A stretch of DNA of 64,000 bases from Mycobacteroides chelonae CCUG 47445 (GCF_001632805.1 NZ_CP007220.1:992001-1056000), one strand, 5' to 3'; shown: positions 14,401-23,096, counted from the stretch's first letter. Translations and numbers: made by a program. The notes: a model not told the origin generated them from the sequence alone.

Positions 14401-16635
14401 ATGACTGGCGTGACGACATTGTTGAGCGATTCTGATTACGCGCGCGCCGAGCAGATGCTTTTCCCACACCGGGCTCGGCGGGTGCCGGGCACTGTGCTGA
14501 CACCGCAGTGGTTCGCCGACGGTGCCCGATTCTGGTACCGCGTCGGAACGCGCTACGTCGCGGTCGATCCCGGTGTGAAGACACGTCGTGTCGCCTTCGA
14601 CCACGACGCGCTGGCCGCCGCACTGTCGGCGGCGGCCGGGCAGGCGGTGACCGGTGCCGATCTACCGATTGTGGCCGTAGATGTCCGCGCGGATGACACG
14701 GTGCTGTTCAGCGCGTTCGACCGTAATTGGAAATGGGCGGAAGGCGCCTGCACCGAATCTGACACCGCCGCAACTATTCCGGGCGCGATCCCGTCTCCCG
14801 ATGAGCGGTGGGATGCGTTCCGCCGCGAGGGCAATATCTGGGTCCGCAGCCGGGCTGATGGCACCGAACAGGCCCTCACTGATGACGCTGAACCCTACTT
14901 CGATTACGGCGGCCTGCCAGACACCACCGGTGCACGCGCACTGACCCGTGCACTGGGTATTCCGGCGCCGATGATCCTGCACTGGTCGCCCGATTCCACC
15001 CGAATCCTGGTTGCGCGCATCGATCAACGTGAGGTGCCCGAACTAGTGCTCGTCGAATCCAGCCCTGCCGACGGCGGCCGGCCCGTGGAACACCGCACCC
15101 GCTACTCGATGCCCGGCGAGGACACCGTGGCAACGATGACCTGGAACGTGCTCGACGTCGAGCAACGCACGATCGTACGGCAGCAGACCGAAGCGATACC
15201 GATCATGCACAATGTCGCACTCGTCTACGCCTGGTGGAGCGGTGACGACGTGTACTTCCTGCACCAGTCACGCGATGCGCGCACCCTGGCATTGCGTCGC
15301 CTCGACCCGTCGACCGGCGCGGTCAGCACGCTGATCACCGAAACGGGCCAGACCCGGGTCGACCCGACCGTGCTGCTTGGCGACCCGCACATGGTGCACG
15401 TGCTGGACACCGGCGAGATCCTATGGTGGTCGCAACGCGACGGCTGGGGCCACTTGTACCTCTATTCGGCTGACGGAGACCGGGTCACCCAGATAACCAC
15501 CGGGCCGTGGCTGGTGAGCAGCCTGTTATGGGTCGATGAGAAGGCTCGACAGGTGTACTTCACGGCCAACGGCCTGGTCGAGGCCGACCCGTACCTGCGG
15601 CAACTCTGCCGAATCGGACTGGACGGCAACGGGTTCACCCGACTCACAGATGACGATCTAGATCATGACGCGGTGAGCCCGCCGCAGGGCGGCTACCTGG
15701 TGGACCGGGCCTCAAGCCCGAGCCAGCCGCCACGCTCAGTGGTACTCGACAGCGACGGTCAGGTGGTAGTGGAGTTGGAGACACCCGACACCGAAGACCT
15801 CAAGATTTTGGGCTGGCAACCCCCGGAGCGATTCCGCGCGACCGCCGCGGACGGAAAGACCCCCATCTACGGTCTGCTCTGGCGACCGCACGATCTGGAC
15901 CCGGACCGCACGTACCCGATTATCGAACACATCTATCCAGGTCCGCAGCTCTACCGCGCCGCACCGATGTTCAACCCGCCGCACTATGGCGAACCAGAGG
16001 CCTTCGCCGCGCTCGGGTTCGCGGTGGTGGCCATCGACGGTCGTGGAAGCGCGGGGCGCAGCAAGGCATTTCATGACCACTCCTATGGAGATCTCGGCAA
16101 CGCCGGCGCCCTAGACGACCATATCGCCGCAATCCGCGAACTCGGACAGCGGTATCCGTGGCTGGACACCGCCCGAGTCGGGATCACCGGACAGTCCGCG
16201 GGCGCTTTCGCCGCGGCGCGTGCGGTGCTGCGCTATCCGGACTTCTACTCGGTGGCCGTCGCGGTCTCGGGCAATCACGACAACGCCCTCAACCTGGCGA
16301 TGTGGGCCGAGCACTACCACGGCGATCTGAGCGCCGAAGGCCAAGCGGCGATCTCGAACACCACGCTGGCCGCCAACCTGAAAGGCAAGCTGTTACTCAT
16401 CCACGGTGAACTCGACGACAACGCACACCCGTACATGACGATGCGGCTGGCCGATGCACTCATCAAGGCGGACAAAGACTTCGACCTGATCATGATTCCT
16501 GGCGCCGAGCACTCACTGTACGGTTGGCTGCACTACTCGCTACGTCGCACCTGGGACTACTTTGTGCGGCATCTACACGGCACCGAGCCGCCCGGTTACC
16601 GACTACAGCCGCTGCTGCTGCCCTCGCTCGGCTGA
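14401..16635 (+). CDS. Prolyl oligopeptidase family (S9B, dipeptidyl peptidase IV-like) serine peptidase
   Basis: A 744-residue protein with an N-terminal beta-propeller (to about residue 480) and a C-terminal alpha/beta hydrolase domain. The nucleophile is Ser599 in GITGQSAGAF, the acid Asp672 or 673 in HGELDDN and the base His704 in PGAEHSLYGW, the order and spacing of S9 peptidases. Most DPP-IV proteins have GWSYGG at the nucleophile; GQSAGA here is a variant. No signal peptide is visible, so it probably trims proline-containing peptides in the cytoplasm. The start is the ATG next to the TTGACT element; a GTG three codons later is possible. Confidence 0.85.
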   Translation: MTGVTTLLSDSDYARAEQMLFPHRARRVPGTVLTPQWFADGARFWYRVGTRYVAVDPGVKTRRVAFDHDALAAALSAAAGQAVTGADLPIVAVDVRADDTVLFSAFDRNWKWAEGACTESDTAATIPGAIPSPDERWDAFRREGNIWVRSRADGTEQALTDDAEPYFDYGGLPDTTGARALTRALGIPAPMILHWSPDSTRILVARIDQREVPELVLVESSPADGGRPVEHRTRYSMPGEDTVATMTWNVLDVEQRTIVRQQTEAIPIMHNVALVYAWWSGDDVYFLHQSRDARTLALRRLDPSTGAVSTLITETGQTRVDPTVLLGDPHMVHVLDTGEILWWSQRDGWGHLYLYSADGDRVTQITTGPWLVSSLLWVDEKARQVYFTANGLVEADPYLRQLCRIGLDGNGFTRLTDDDLDHDAVSPPQGGYLVDRASSPSQPPRSVVLDSDGQVVVELETPDTEDLKILGWQPPERFRATAADGKTPIYGLLWRPHDLDPDRTYPIIEHIYPGPQLYRAAPMFNPPHYGEPEAFAALGFAVVAIDGRGSAGRSKAFHDHSYGDLGNAGALDDHIAAIRELGQRYPWLDTARVGITGQSAGAFAAARAVLRYPDFYSVAVAVSGNHDNALNLAMWAEHYHGDLSAEGQAAISNTTLAANLKGKLLLIHGELDDNAHPYMTMRLADALIKADKDFDLIMIPGAEHSLYGWLHYSLRRTWDYFVRHLHGTEPPGYRLQPLLLPSLG

Positions 16636-16757
16636 CCGGCACGCGATCTCACCGCCCCGCTTCAGCGCATTCCGCTGCGCCGAGTTGTGCAAATCACCAT
16701 TGCCAGGTCGATCACCTTGTTCGCGAACCTTCTCCCACGTGGTGCGCCGGTGCGAGG

Positions 16758-16795
16758 ACGTCAGGTCGGGATCTGCGTCCGGACCGACCTGACGT
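16758..16795. terminator. Hairpin between convergent peptidase and MpaB genes
   Basis: ACGTCAGGTCGG (16758-16769) pairs perfectly with CCGACCTGACGT (16784-16795) across a 14-base loop. There is no T-run, as is common for mycobacterial terminators. It lies between two convergent genes and may serve both. Confidence 0.45.
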
Positions 16796-16916
16796 AGGGC
16801 GCAAACCGTTCGGCGAGATCACGGCGGGCAAGTCAAACAGTCCAGGGCGTTCTAGGGCACGACCTACGTCTCGCGCTCCATCGAAGCACCGTCTACCGGG
16901 CTGTCCCCATGGGCTC

Positions 16917-18017
16917 TCATCCGAACGGGCAGGTACCGGTCGGGCGTTCAGGGGCGGCAAAGCTATCCAGGCGATAGCCGTGATAGAAGTCTGCCAGTCG
17001 CTCGTTACGGCGGGTCAGGGTTCGCGAGATCTTCTCGTATTTGCGCTGCGCGGTACCCGATCCATCGAGCTGAGCGCGGGCATCGTCTATACGAATCGTG
17101 TTGTACAACATGGGTTCTATCAGCAGCCGTTCCGGTGTCACGCGCCACACCAGCTGCAGGAGCCGGGTATAGAGGGCGAACTCGACGTTGTGGCGGGGCT
17201 TGAGCCGGAACCCGATCATCTCGCGTATCTCGGGGTGCATCGCCTTGGCCGAGCACACCTGGATCACCCGGCCCGCGATCGGGCGAATCGCGAGCCAGAG
17301 CGGTAACAGGGCCGGGCGCATCGCGGCGGGGAGTAACAGTGTGGGCAGTGGTAGCCGCATTAATCCGGCGAACTGCTCGCGCAGAAAGCCGTTGGACTGC
17401 AGTTTGTTTGACACCATGTCGTCGTAGTACTCGACGAATGCGGCGTATGTTTCCGGGAATTTCCCCTTGGTGCTGGGTAGTTCGAGATCCTTGAACAGGT
17501 ACCGCTGATATTGATATGCGGCCTCCTTTTCGGCGGGATTCATTGAGTAACCCGTGCAGTAAGGGAAGGCCTCCAAAGTGGCGTTCATGGCACTGGCCGC
17601 GATCCATATCCACAGCTCGGGATCCAATGCGCTGTAACGAATCCCCGCGTACTCGCCGACTCCCGTGCCTCGCACATCGCGGTGGCGCTCCTTGAGCCAT
17701 TGCGCCGTATCTGCTCGCTGCTGCTGATTGCCGGCGAGCAGGGACATCGCGCTCAGTGCACTCCGAATGCCGCGGTCGGTGAAATTCTGGCGGAACCGTC
17801 CGGAGCGGTCCACAGACGCCGCCACCGGCAGCAGGGCTACCTCGTCGAACAGCACCCCGCCGAATACGCCGGTTAAGGGGCTGCCCAGGTGCTTGCGAAA
17901 TGCGTCCATGACGCGCGGGCGTGTGCCGGTCGCGCGGAGGAAAGCCAAGCCCTCTTCGTGGGTATCGCGGTTCGATTCGCCGTCATGCGTGGTGTCGCGC
18001 GGCAGTACATGCGTCAT
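16917..18017 (-). CDS. Oxygenase MpaB family protein (DUF2236)
   Basis: A 366-residue protein of the MpaB/latex-clearing-protein superfamily, haem-dependent oxygenases that cleave alkene bonds. The conserved pattern W-L-K-E-R-H-R-D-V-R-G near residue 107, followed by YSALDPELWIW, is the DUF2236 signature carrying the proposed haem-ligand histidine. The ATG is preceded by GGAGGATGCA. It is divergent from a TetR gene across 87 bases that contain two short palindromes, so it is probably repressed by that TetR. The C-terminus ends CPFG without a membrane segment. The substrate is unknown; mycobacterial members may act on isoprenoid-type lipids. Confidence 0.8.
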   Translation of the reverse strand: MTHVLPRDTTHDGESNRDTHEEGLAFLRATGTRPRVMDAFRKHLGSPLTGVFGGVLFDEVALLPVAASVDRSGRFRQNFTDRGIRSALSAMSLLAGNQQQRADTAQWLKERHRDVRGTGVGEYAGIRYSALDPELWIWIAASAMNATLEAFPYCTGYSMNPAEKEAAYQYQRYLFKDLELPSTKGKFPETYAAFVEYYDDMVSNKLQSNGFLREQFAGLMRLPLPTLLLPAAMRPALLPLWLAIRPIAGRVIQVCSAKAMHPEIREMIGFRLKPRHNVEFALYTRLLQLVWRVTPERLLIEPMLYNTIRIDDARAQLDGSGTAQRKYEKISRTLTRRNERLADFYHGYRLDSFAAPERPTGTCPFG

Positions 18018-18033
18018 TGCATCCTCCGTCGGT

Positions 18034-18058
18034 GTTAGTAACTTAGTTAGAAGCTAAC
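18034..18058. promoter_or_regulatory. Candidate TetR operator between mpaB-like and tetR genes
   Basis: Two palindromes lie side by side: GTTAGTAAC (18034-18042) and GTTAG-AAG-CTAAC (18046-18058). Both centre on GTTA/TAAC half-sites. They occupy the middle of an 87-base divergent gap, the expected site for the TetR product. Confidence 0.5.
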
Positions 18059-18104
18059 ATTGCCACACGAAGTTGGGAAGTACCTCTACGTGAGAGACTG
18101 AGCT

Positions 18105-18707
18105 GTGTCTGCAGATCCGGATCCGACCGGCGAGCGCATCCTCGAGGCCGCGCTGCAGACCATGCTCAGCTTCGGTCTTCGGCGGGCGACGGTCGACGAG
18201 ATCGCGCGGCGTGCGGGCGTATCGCATATGACGGTCTATCGCCGCTGGTCCAACAAGACCGAGCTTGTGCTCGCGGTTCTCATGCGGGAGGCGCAGACGA
18301 TGTTCTCCGCCATCGACCGCGAAATCGCGGCGCTGAAGAGCCCCGAGGACAAGCTCGTGGCGGGATTTACCGGAATCTATTGGCATGTGCACACACACCC
18401 ATTGATGCAGCGGGCGGTGGAAACCGATCCGGAGTCGGTGCTGCCGGTCTTGACCAATGGGGCAGGCCCAGCCCTGGACATGGCGACCACATACCTGGCG
18501 GGTCACGTGAGCCGCAGCGCCGGCGATGTTGTCGACGACGCTTACGGTGTTGCGGAAGTATTTGTGCGCCTGACGCATTCGTTAATCCTTGCGCCCAGCG
18601 CCCGCCGCGAGCTGGCCACCAGGGAAGACGCCGAACAGTACGCCCGCGAGTACATCCTGCCGATCGCGCGGGCCTTGGTGCCAGCGCCCAGCAAGGCGCT
18701 GCTGTAG
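18105..18707 (+). CDS. TetR family transcriptional regulator
   Basis: A 200-residue TetR repressor starting at GTG. Residues 8-55 form the DNA-binding domain (ILEAALQTMLSFGLRRATVD, then RAGVSHMTVYRRWSNK as the recognition helix). The ligand domain is alpha-helical with no recognisable signature. Its divergent neighbour is the MpaB-type oxygenase, so it most likely controls that gene and itself through the palindromes at 18034-18058. Confidence 0.88.
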   Translation: MSADPDPTGERILEAALQTMLSFGLRRATVDEIARRAGVSHMTVYRRWSNKTELVLAVLMREAQTMFSAIDREIAALKSPEDKLVAGFTGIYWHVHTHPLMQRAVETDPESVLPVLTNGAGPALDMATTYLAGHVSRSAGDVVDDAYGVAEVFVRLTHSLILAPSARRELATREDAEQYAREYILPIARALVPAPSKALL

Positions 18708-18840
18708 CCAGGCGGTGCGACGTCGGCCCGGTTCTCAGGCGTCCACTGTGTGTGCTTTCGGCCGGTGGGCGACCGGGCCAAGTAATCTTTGTGCATTGAC
18801 CATGGTCGGGGACATAACGACTAGACATTGGGGGTAGCGG

Positions 18841-19743
18841 ATGGATACGGACATCGGAGCGGGCTCACCGCCAGCCGACGACTCGTCTGATGCCGCGGAT
18901 ACCGCGCCGCTACCGGTCCTCAACGCGTTTCCCGGGATGTTGTCTGAACCCGGTCCGTTCGCCGCGCCGGAACAGGAGTTTAGCCAGCCGCCGTTTCTCG
19001 ATGAGCCGGCGTTCGTGCAACCACACTCGCCCGCGGTAGAACCAAGCGGCCAGTACCCGCAGTGGCCGAGTCACGAGCACTTCAGCACGGCGGCGCCCGT
19101 CGCCCCGGGACCCGCGAAGCCCACGGCTCCGGTTGATTTCTCGTCCTGGGAGGACAAGCCGCAAAGAAGCAAGCGGCCGTTAGTGATTGGCGGCGCGGTG
19201 CTGGCCGCTGTGGTGGTCGTCGTCGGTGGTGTGGTCGCCGCATTCGCAGGCGGTGGCGACGACGCCCCGCCTGCGGAACCGAGCGCGGCCCCATCGACAA
19301 CGGTGACCAGCAGGGACTCCGATGCCGAAGCTCGCTTGCTTTCCATGCTTCCGACGGGATACGCGACGTCGGCCTGCAAGGTTGTTGAACCCGCGAATGA
19401 GGCGGTGGCACAAGTAAAGTGCGGGCGTAGTGACGATCCGGATGGGCCGCTGGAGGCCAGCTACTCCCTCGTGAAGGACAGGTCCGCGCTCGCGGCAGGG
19501 TTGAGCCGTCTGACGAAACGTAACGCGGTGGTGGTGTGCCCCGGCCGGATTCAGTCGCCGGGACCGTGGCGTCGCAACGCCACGCCGGATCAGGTGAGCG
19601 GCACGGTCTTCTGTGGCACCAACCAGGGACACCCGGTTGTCGGTTGGACCGATGAGGAGCGGTTGCTGCTCAGCGAGACGCGTTCGGGCGTGACCGGTCC
19701 GACCCTCGACCAGCTGTATGCTTGGTGGTCCTCGCACTCATAA
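18841..19743 (+). CDS. Single-pass membrane protein with external domain, unknown function
   Basis: A 300-residue protein. Residues 1-110 are cytoplasmic, acidic and proline-rich; residues 113-137 are one membrane segment (LVIGGAVLAAVVVVVGGVVA); a short linker leads to an external domain of about 150 residues with four to five cysteines, probably disulphide-bonded. The external part alternates short strands and helices (SMLPTGYATSACKVV, SYSLVKDRSALAAGL) and resembles periplasmic domains found behind mycobacterial kinases and membrane anchors, but I cannot name a family. The gene ends at a hairpin shared with the convergent MPT63-like gene. Confidence 0.65.
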   Translation: MDTDIGAGSPPADDSSDAADTAPLPVLNAFPGMLSEPGPFAAPEQEFSQPPFLDEPAFVQPHSPAVEPSGQYPQWPSHEHFSTAAPVAPGPAKPTAPVDFSSWEDKPQRSKRPLVIGGAVLAAVVVVVGGVVAAFAGGGDDAPPAEPSAAPSTTVTSRDSDAEARLLSMLPTGYATSACKVVEPANEAVAQVKCGRSDDPDGPLEASYSLVKDRSALAAGLSRLTKRNAVVVCPGRIQSPGPWRRNATPDQVSGTVFCGTNQGHPVVGWTDEERLLLSETRSGVTGPTLDQLYAWWSSHS

Positions 19744-19748
19744 CAAAA

Positions 19749-19777
19749 ACCGCCGGCCGCACGAGGCGGCCGGCGGT
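19749..19777. terminator. Bidirectional terminator
   Basis: A perfect 12-base stem, ACCGCCGGCCGC (19749-19760) with GCGGCCGGCGGT (19766-19777), closes a five-base loop. On the minus strand it is followed by a short T-run, so it is an intrinsic terminator for the MPT63-like gene and probably also stops the plus-strand gene. Confidence 0.8.
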
Positions 19778-19806
19778 CAATGCCGAAACGGTTCCTGAGG
19801 CTTCTA

Positions 19807-20727
19807 CTAGCCCTCGGTGGACACCGGAGTGCCCTGGCTGCCCGCTGCGCGCTGGCCGTGCGGGGTGCTCTCCGAGGCCGGAACGGCGGGAAGCGCGGCC
19901 ACTGGTGGGGTCGCGGTCTGCGGAGCACCCTCGGCGCCGGGGACCGGAGTCGCGGGTACCGGCGAGGCGGGGGCCGGGGTAGCGGGCACCGCGGTGCTGT
20001 TCAGCGGCGTGCCTTCGGCGGGGACCGGGGTGGCAGGAGTCGGGCCGGGAGTCGCGGTCACGGGAGCTACCGTCGGGGTCGCGGTCGCCGCGGGCTGCTG
20101 TCCGTCCACCGGGGTGCCCTGGCTACCGGCGGGCAGCGGGGTGCCCTGGCTGCCTGCGGGAACAGCGGCAGGTGCCGCGGACGTGGTGGGCGCGGCGCTG
20201 GTGGCGGGCGCGGGGGCGGTGCCATGCGACTGGCTCGAAGAGCCGCCCGAACGCGGCGCGGCAGCGGCGGGCGCGGCCTTCCAGGTGAGCAGATCCTCGT
20301 CACCGGAGGTGTAGGTCACCGTCTCGGGAGCGGCGCCAGTCACGTCGAAGTAGATCTTGCCGCTGGTCTTCTCGCCCTGCGACAGGGTTCCCGGGTTCAC
20401 GCCCTGCTCGCTGGGTACGCCGTACAGCACGCGATAGGTCTCGCCGTCGCTGGCCTTCGCGTTGAAGTTGGCGACGATGGGGATGACGCTGCCCTGGATG
20501 GCCTCGTCGGTGGCGGTCGCCTCCCACAGGGTGCCCTTGGGCTGGTACGACAGCTGGTCGGTGCTGACCTTCAGGTCGCTGACGGTCCACGCCTGCACGA
20601 CGTCGCCGTTGGTCAGGCGACCTTGCTGGCCGAGCGTGGTGTCGGCGCCGGCGGTCGGCATCAGGGCAAGTCCGGCGGCCGCCGCGACGGCCCCCAAGGC
20701 GGCAGTGATGGGCACATTGATCTTCAC
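19807..20727 (-). CDS. Secreted MPT63-like immunogenic protein with long Pro/Ala/Thr tail
   Basis: A 306-residue exported protein. A signal peptide ends at about residue 30 (PTAGA-D). Residues 31-150 match the MPT63 beta-sandwich: QAWTVSDLKVS, GTLWEATATDEAIQGSVIP, FNAKASDGETYRVL and SGKIYFDVTGAAPETV all line up with the M. tuberculosis protein as I remember it. MPT63 ends there, but this protein continues with about 150 residues of Pro/Ala/Thr/Gly, including three GSQGTP units. I chose the GTG at 20727 because AAGGAGA lies eight bases upstream; the open frame reaches 20808 without a ribosome site. It probably acts outside the cell or at the cell surface. Confidence 0.85.
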   Translation of the reverse strand: MKINVPITAALGAVAAAAGLALMPTAGADTTLGQQGRLTNGDVVQAWTVSDLKVSTDQLSYQPKGTLWEATATDEAIQGSVIPIVANFNAKASDGETYRVLYGVPSEQGVNPGTLSQGEKTSGKIYFDVTGAAPETVTYTSGDEDLLTWKAAPAAAAPRSGGSSSQSHGTAPAPATSAAPTTSAAPAAVPAGSQGTPLPAGSQGTPVDGQQPAATATPTVAPVTATPGPTPATPVPAEGTPLNSTAVPATPAPASPVPATPVPGAEGAPQTATPPVAALPAVPASESTPHGQRAAGSQGTPVSTEG

Positions 20728-20846
20728 GATGGTGGTCTCCTTGACGTCCGAAATGCTCCCCCCAGCGGGGACGGTCTGTCGTAAAACTAACAGGTCTGGG
20801 TGCTCCATCGTCGCCCGAAGTACACGATTGCCATACGGTTAAGAAC

Positions 20847-21836
20847 ATGACGGTTGATTCCACCGGTCACGAGGGGGCCGCGCCGGAGCCAGACGACTGG
20901 CCACCCGACGCACGCATATTCACCATCCGTGCTGTGGCGGATGATGCCGTGCCGAGCTTGGCCGCCGAACTGCCCATTAGCGCAACAGAACTCGGCACGC
21001 TGGACGGAGATGCCGATCATCCCGTGCAATTCTGCAGTGTGCTGCTGGAACCGCCGGTCAAGCACAGGTTTGAAACGGCCGACGCCGCCCGGTATGAACG
21101 TGAGTATTGCGACCGGGACGATGACGGCGAATTCTTCATGGTGCACGTTGCGCTGCTCGGCCCCCGGCGCCCCGGAGTTTCACTCGCACCCGGCGCCCGC
21201 GATGCCCTCGTCGACGTCGCTTACGTCGTGGATTTGTCGTTAGAAGAAGACGGCGTGCTCAACCCTGCCAAGGTCGACTGGGCGGGAGGGGCGATCGTCG
21301 ACGTCGAGGGTGGTGTTCCCGCCGAGCAGGCAACCCCCGCTGATCTACCGACGGTCTCCGAGCAGACGCCCGTGCCTGTCCCGGCCGCAAGTGCGCCCGA
21401 GCCCGGGAGCCCGGGAAGTTCGGAGTGGATCCGCGAGCAGCTCGATGTCCGTATTGCCGTGTTGAGCCGGCTCGCTGGTGAAGTCGCGATCTCCGAAGTA
21501 CCCGTGCCGACGGAGCTGGCCAAGGGGGAGCGCCAGTCCAACACCGCGCCGCAGTATGTGCTGGATGGAGCGCAGTTCTGGTACCACACGCGTGATCCGA
21601 AAAAGGGATTCGTATGGAAGACCACGAACAACCCGAATGAACTGATTTATTGGTGCATCGACGATGTCGCCAGGGGGCTGGCATGGCGGTGGACGCAACA
21701 AACGGCCACCTACAAGACGATGCCGCCGGCGATGGCGCAACGCACGCTGTGGGCGCCGTACTGGCAGCTGCTGATGAATGCGCTTGACACCAAATGGGGC
21801 GCCATTACGGGTCGTAACATCCGCGACCTGCTCTGA
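20847..21836 (+). CDS. Cytoplasmic protein with a possible Imm63-type C-terminal domain
   Basis: A 329-residue soluble protein. The N-terminal 140 residues are acidic and unplaced. A Pro/Ala-rich linker (about 150-195) leads to a C-terminal domain with QFWYHTRDPKKGFVWKTTNN, then NELIYWCIDDVARGLAWRW and a final WAPYWQLLMNALDTKWG helix. This arrangement (YxYxxxxxGxxxxxTTD-DELLYWIFxDVTxxxAxxYE ... RxxxFxxQLxLLxxL) is what I know from Imm63 immunity proteins of polymorphic toxin systems. The match is by eye and moderate. No toxin gene is adjacent, so it may be an orphan immunity gene or have another role. Confidence 0.5.
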   Translation: MTVDSTGHEGAAPEPDDWPPDARIFTIRAVADDAVPSLAAELPISATELGTLDGDADHPVQFCSVLLEPPVKHRFETADAARYEREYCDRDDDGEFFMVHVALLGPRRPGVSLAPGARDALVDVAYVVDLSLEEDGVLNPAKVDWAGGAIVDVEGGVPAEQATPADLPTVSEQTPVPVPAASAPEPGSPGSSEWIREQLDVRIAVLSRLAGEVAISEVPVPTELAKGERQSNTAPQYVLDGAQFWYHTRDPKKGFVWKTTNNPNELIYWCIDDVARGLAWRWTQQTATYKTMPPAMAQRTLWAPYWQLLMNALDTKWGAITGRNIRDLL

Positions 21837-21840
21837 CCGG

Positions 21841-22293
21841 TCACCACCGGTAGTCGAGGAACTTCCCGTCGAGGGTCAGGACCACACGATCGCCGTCGGG
21901 ATCGGAGCGGCGCGCGATGTCGACCTTGAAGTTGATGGCGCTCATGATGCCGTCGCCGAACTCCTCGTGGATGGCTTCCTTGATCGCCGGGCCGTAGACG
22001 CTCAGCGCCTCATACAGCCGGTAGATCGTCGGGTCAGACGGTGCACCACCGTCCAGCGTGCCGCGGTACGGCTGGGCCCGCAACGCCGCGGTGACCTGCG
22101 GCCCCAGTTCGAGAAGTTCCGCCACCTTCGCAGCCTTCGCTTCGGGCACCGGATGCTGGCCAAGCAGCGCGGCAATGGTCCAAATCAGTGGTGAGTCAAT
22201 CGCTTCCGCGATGTGCTGCCACGTCAGCTTCTTCTCGAGGCGGCGAGCGGTGATCAGTTCGGCGGCTTCGTCCTTGGTCATGACCTCAGACAA
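21841..22293 (-). CDS. cynS: Cyanate hydratase (cyanase)
   Basis: A 150-residue cyanase, which turns cyanate and bicarbonate into ammonia and carbon dioxide as a decamer. The N-terminal half is the helix-turn-helix-like domain (LTWQHIAEAIDSPLIWTIAA) and the C-terminal half the catalytic domain, with Arg and Glu in YRLYEALSVYG and Ser in IMSAINFKVDI, all three catalytic positions intact. Length agrees with the usual 147-156. The start is the TTG at 22293 or the ATG at 22281. It is 24 bases downstream of a tiny membrane ORF, and the two share a promoter region containing two palindromes. Confidence 0.93.
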   Translation of the reverse strand: MSEVMTKDEAAELITARRLEKKLTWQHIAEAIDSPLIWTIAALLGQHPVPEAKAAKVAELLELGPQVTAALRAQPYRGTLDGGAPSDPTIYRLYEALSVYGPAIKEAIHEEFGDGIMSAINFKVDIARRSDPDGDRVVLTLDGKFLDYRW

Positions 22294-22317
22294 ACAGACA
22301 CCCGCCGCACGCGCAAA

Positions 22318-22446
22318 CTAGCGCTGCCACATGCCTTTCTGGGTGTCGCGCTCGTAGTAGTTCATCGAGTTCTCTCCGCTCGCGGTCCAGAGCATGGCCA
22401 GGGTGACGAGCGTGATGGCGATAAGCACCATTGAGTCGTTCCACAT
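22318..22446 (-). CDS. 42-residue membrane microprotein upstream of cynS
   Basis: A short gene whose product begins MWNDSMVLIAITLVTLAMLW, one membrane segment, and ends with a polar tail (NSMNYYERDTQKGMWQR). The ATG has a near-perfect ribosome site, AAGGAGG, six bases upstream, the strongest in this part of the window. The stop is 24 bases before cynS and no promoter fits between, so the two are an operon. No family is recognised. It could anchor or regulate a cyanate or bicarbonate transport step; this is a guess from context. Absence from annotation elsewhere would not be surprising at this length. Confidence 0.65.
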   Translation of the reverse strand: MWNDSMVLIAITLVTLAMLWTASGENSMNYYERDTQKGMWQR

Positions 22447-22459
22447 GATGACCTCCTTG

Positions 22460-22510
22460 GTATATCGATCGGTCTACCACTCATTGCAGCACGTACACCG
22501 ATCGGTGTAC
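22460..22510 (-). promoter_or_regulatory. Two TetR-type operator palindromes upstream of the cyanase operon
   Basis: GTACACCGATCGGTGTAC (22493-22510) is a perfect 18-base palindrome. A second, diverged copy (22460-22477) matches it at 15 of 18 positions. The centres are 33 bases apart, about three helical turns, so two dimers could bind on one face. The CGATCG core is typical of TetR operators; no TetR gene is adjacent. Confidence 0.65.
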
Positions 22511-22547
22511 AGGGAGGTGTGGTGGACGCCACATAACGACTTTGCGG

Positions 22548-23042
22548 CTAGTCGGTATCCAGGGCTCCGGCGGCCAGCGCGGCCGCATTGATCCTGGTCA
22601 GCACCGCATGCAGGTGTTCCAGTTCGGAGAGGTCGACGCCCAGGCGCTCCACGACCGCCGCCGGCACCTTGAGTGCCTTCCGGCGCAGTGCGGCGCCCTG
22701 CTTGGTCAGGGTGACATGTGTGGTGCGCTCGTCGGCGGCGCTGCGTGGGCGAGTGATCAGGCCTAGCGTCTCGAGCCGCTTGAGCATGGGGGAGATGGTC
22801 GCCGAATCCGTTTGCAGCAGTGCGGCTATCTGCTTGACGGACAACGCTTCCGGGGCGTCGTCCGCGCTGCTCTTGGCGTGGTCCCAGAGCGCCAGCATCA
22901 CCAGATATTGCGGATGTGTGATCCCCAGGGGGGCGAGTAGTGGCCGGTAGACGGCCAGCACCGCGCGATTGGTGACGGCCAGCGCAAAGCACACCTGCCG
23001 CTCCAGGGCCAGCGGGTCGACATCGGGTGAGACTGCGGTCAT
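22548..23042 (-). CDS. MarR family regulator, OhrR-like
   Basis: A 164-residue MarR repressor when started at the ATG at 23042; an ATG at 23060 would add six residues. The N-terminal pattern ERQVCFALAVTNRAVLAVYR, with Cys18, followed by GITHPQYLVMLALW is that of OhrR, where this cysteine is oxidised by organic peroxides and releases the protein from DNA. The recognition region is LLQTDSATISPMLKRLE. It is divergent from the DUF5313 gene over a perfect palindrome (23064-23075). No ohr gene is adjacent, so the regulated genes may be the neighbour or a distant peroxidase. Confidence 0.85.
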   Translation of the reverse strand: MTAVSPDVDPLALERQVCFALAVTNRAVLAVYRPLLAPLGITHPQYLVMLALWDHAKSSADDAPEALSVKQIAALLQTDSATISPMLKRLETLGLITRPRSAADERTTHVTLTKQGAALRRKALKVPAAVVERLGVDLSELEHLHAVLTRINAAALAAGALDTD

Positions 23043-23063
23043 TCTCACTATCCTAACCATTAG

Positions 23064-23075
23064 TTAGTGCACTAA
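23064..23075. promoter_or_regulatory. Palindromic operator between ohrR-like and DUF5313 genes
   Basis: TTAGTGCACTAA is a perfect 12-base palindrome in the 54-base gap between two divergent genes. Its position just upstream of the MarR start fits autoregulation. Confidence 0.5.
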
Positions 23076-23096
23076 TTATTAGTCTACAATCTAGTT

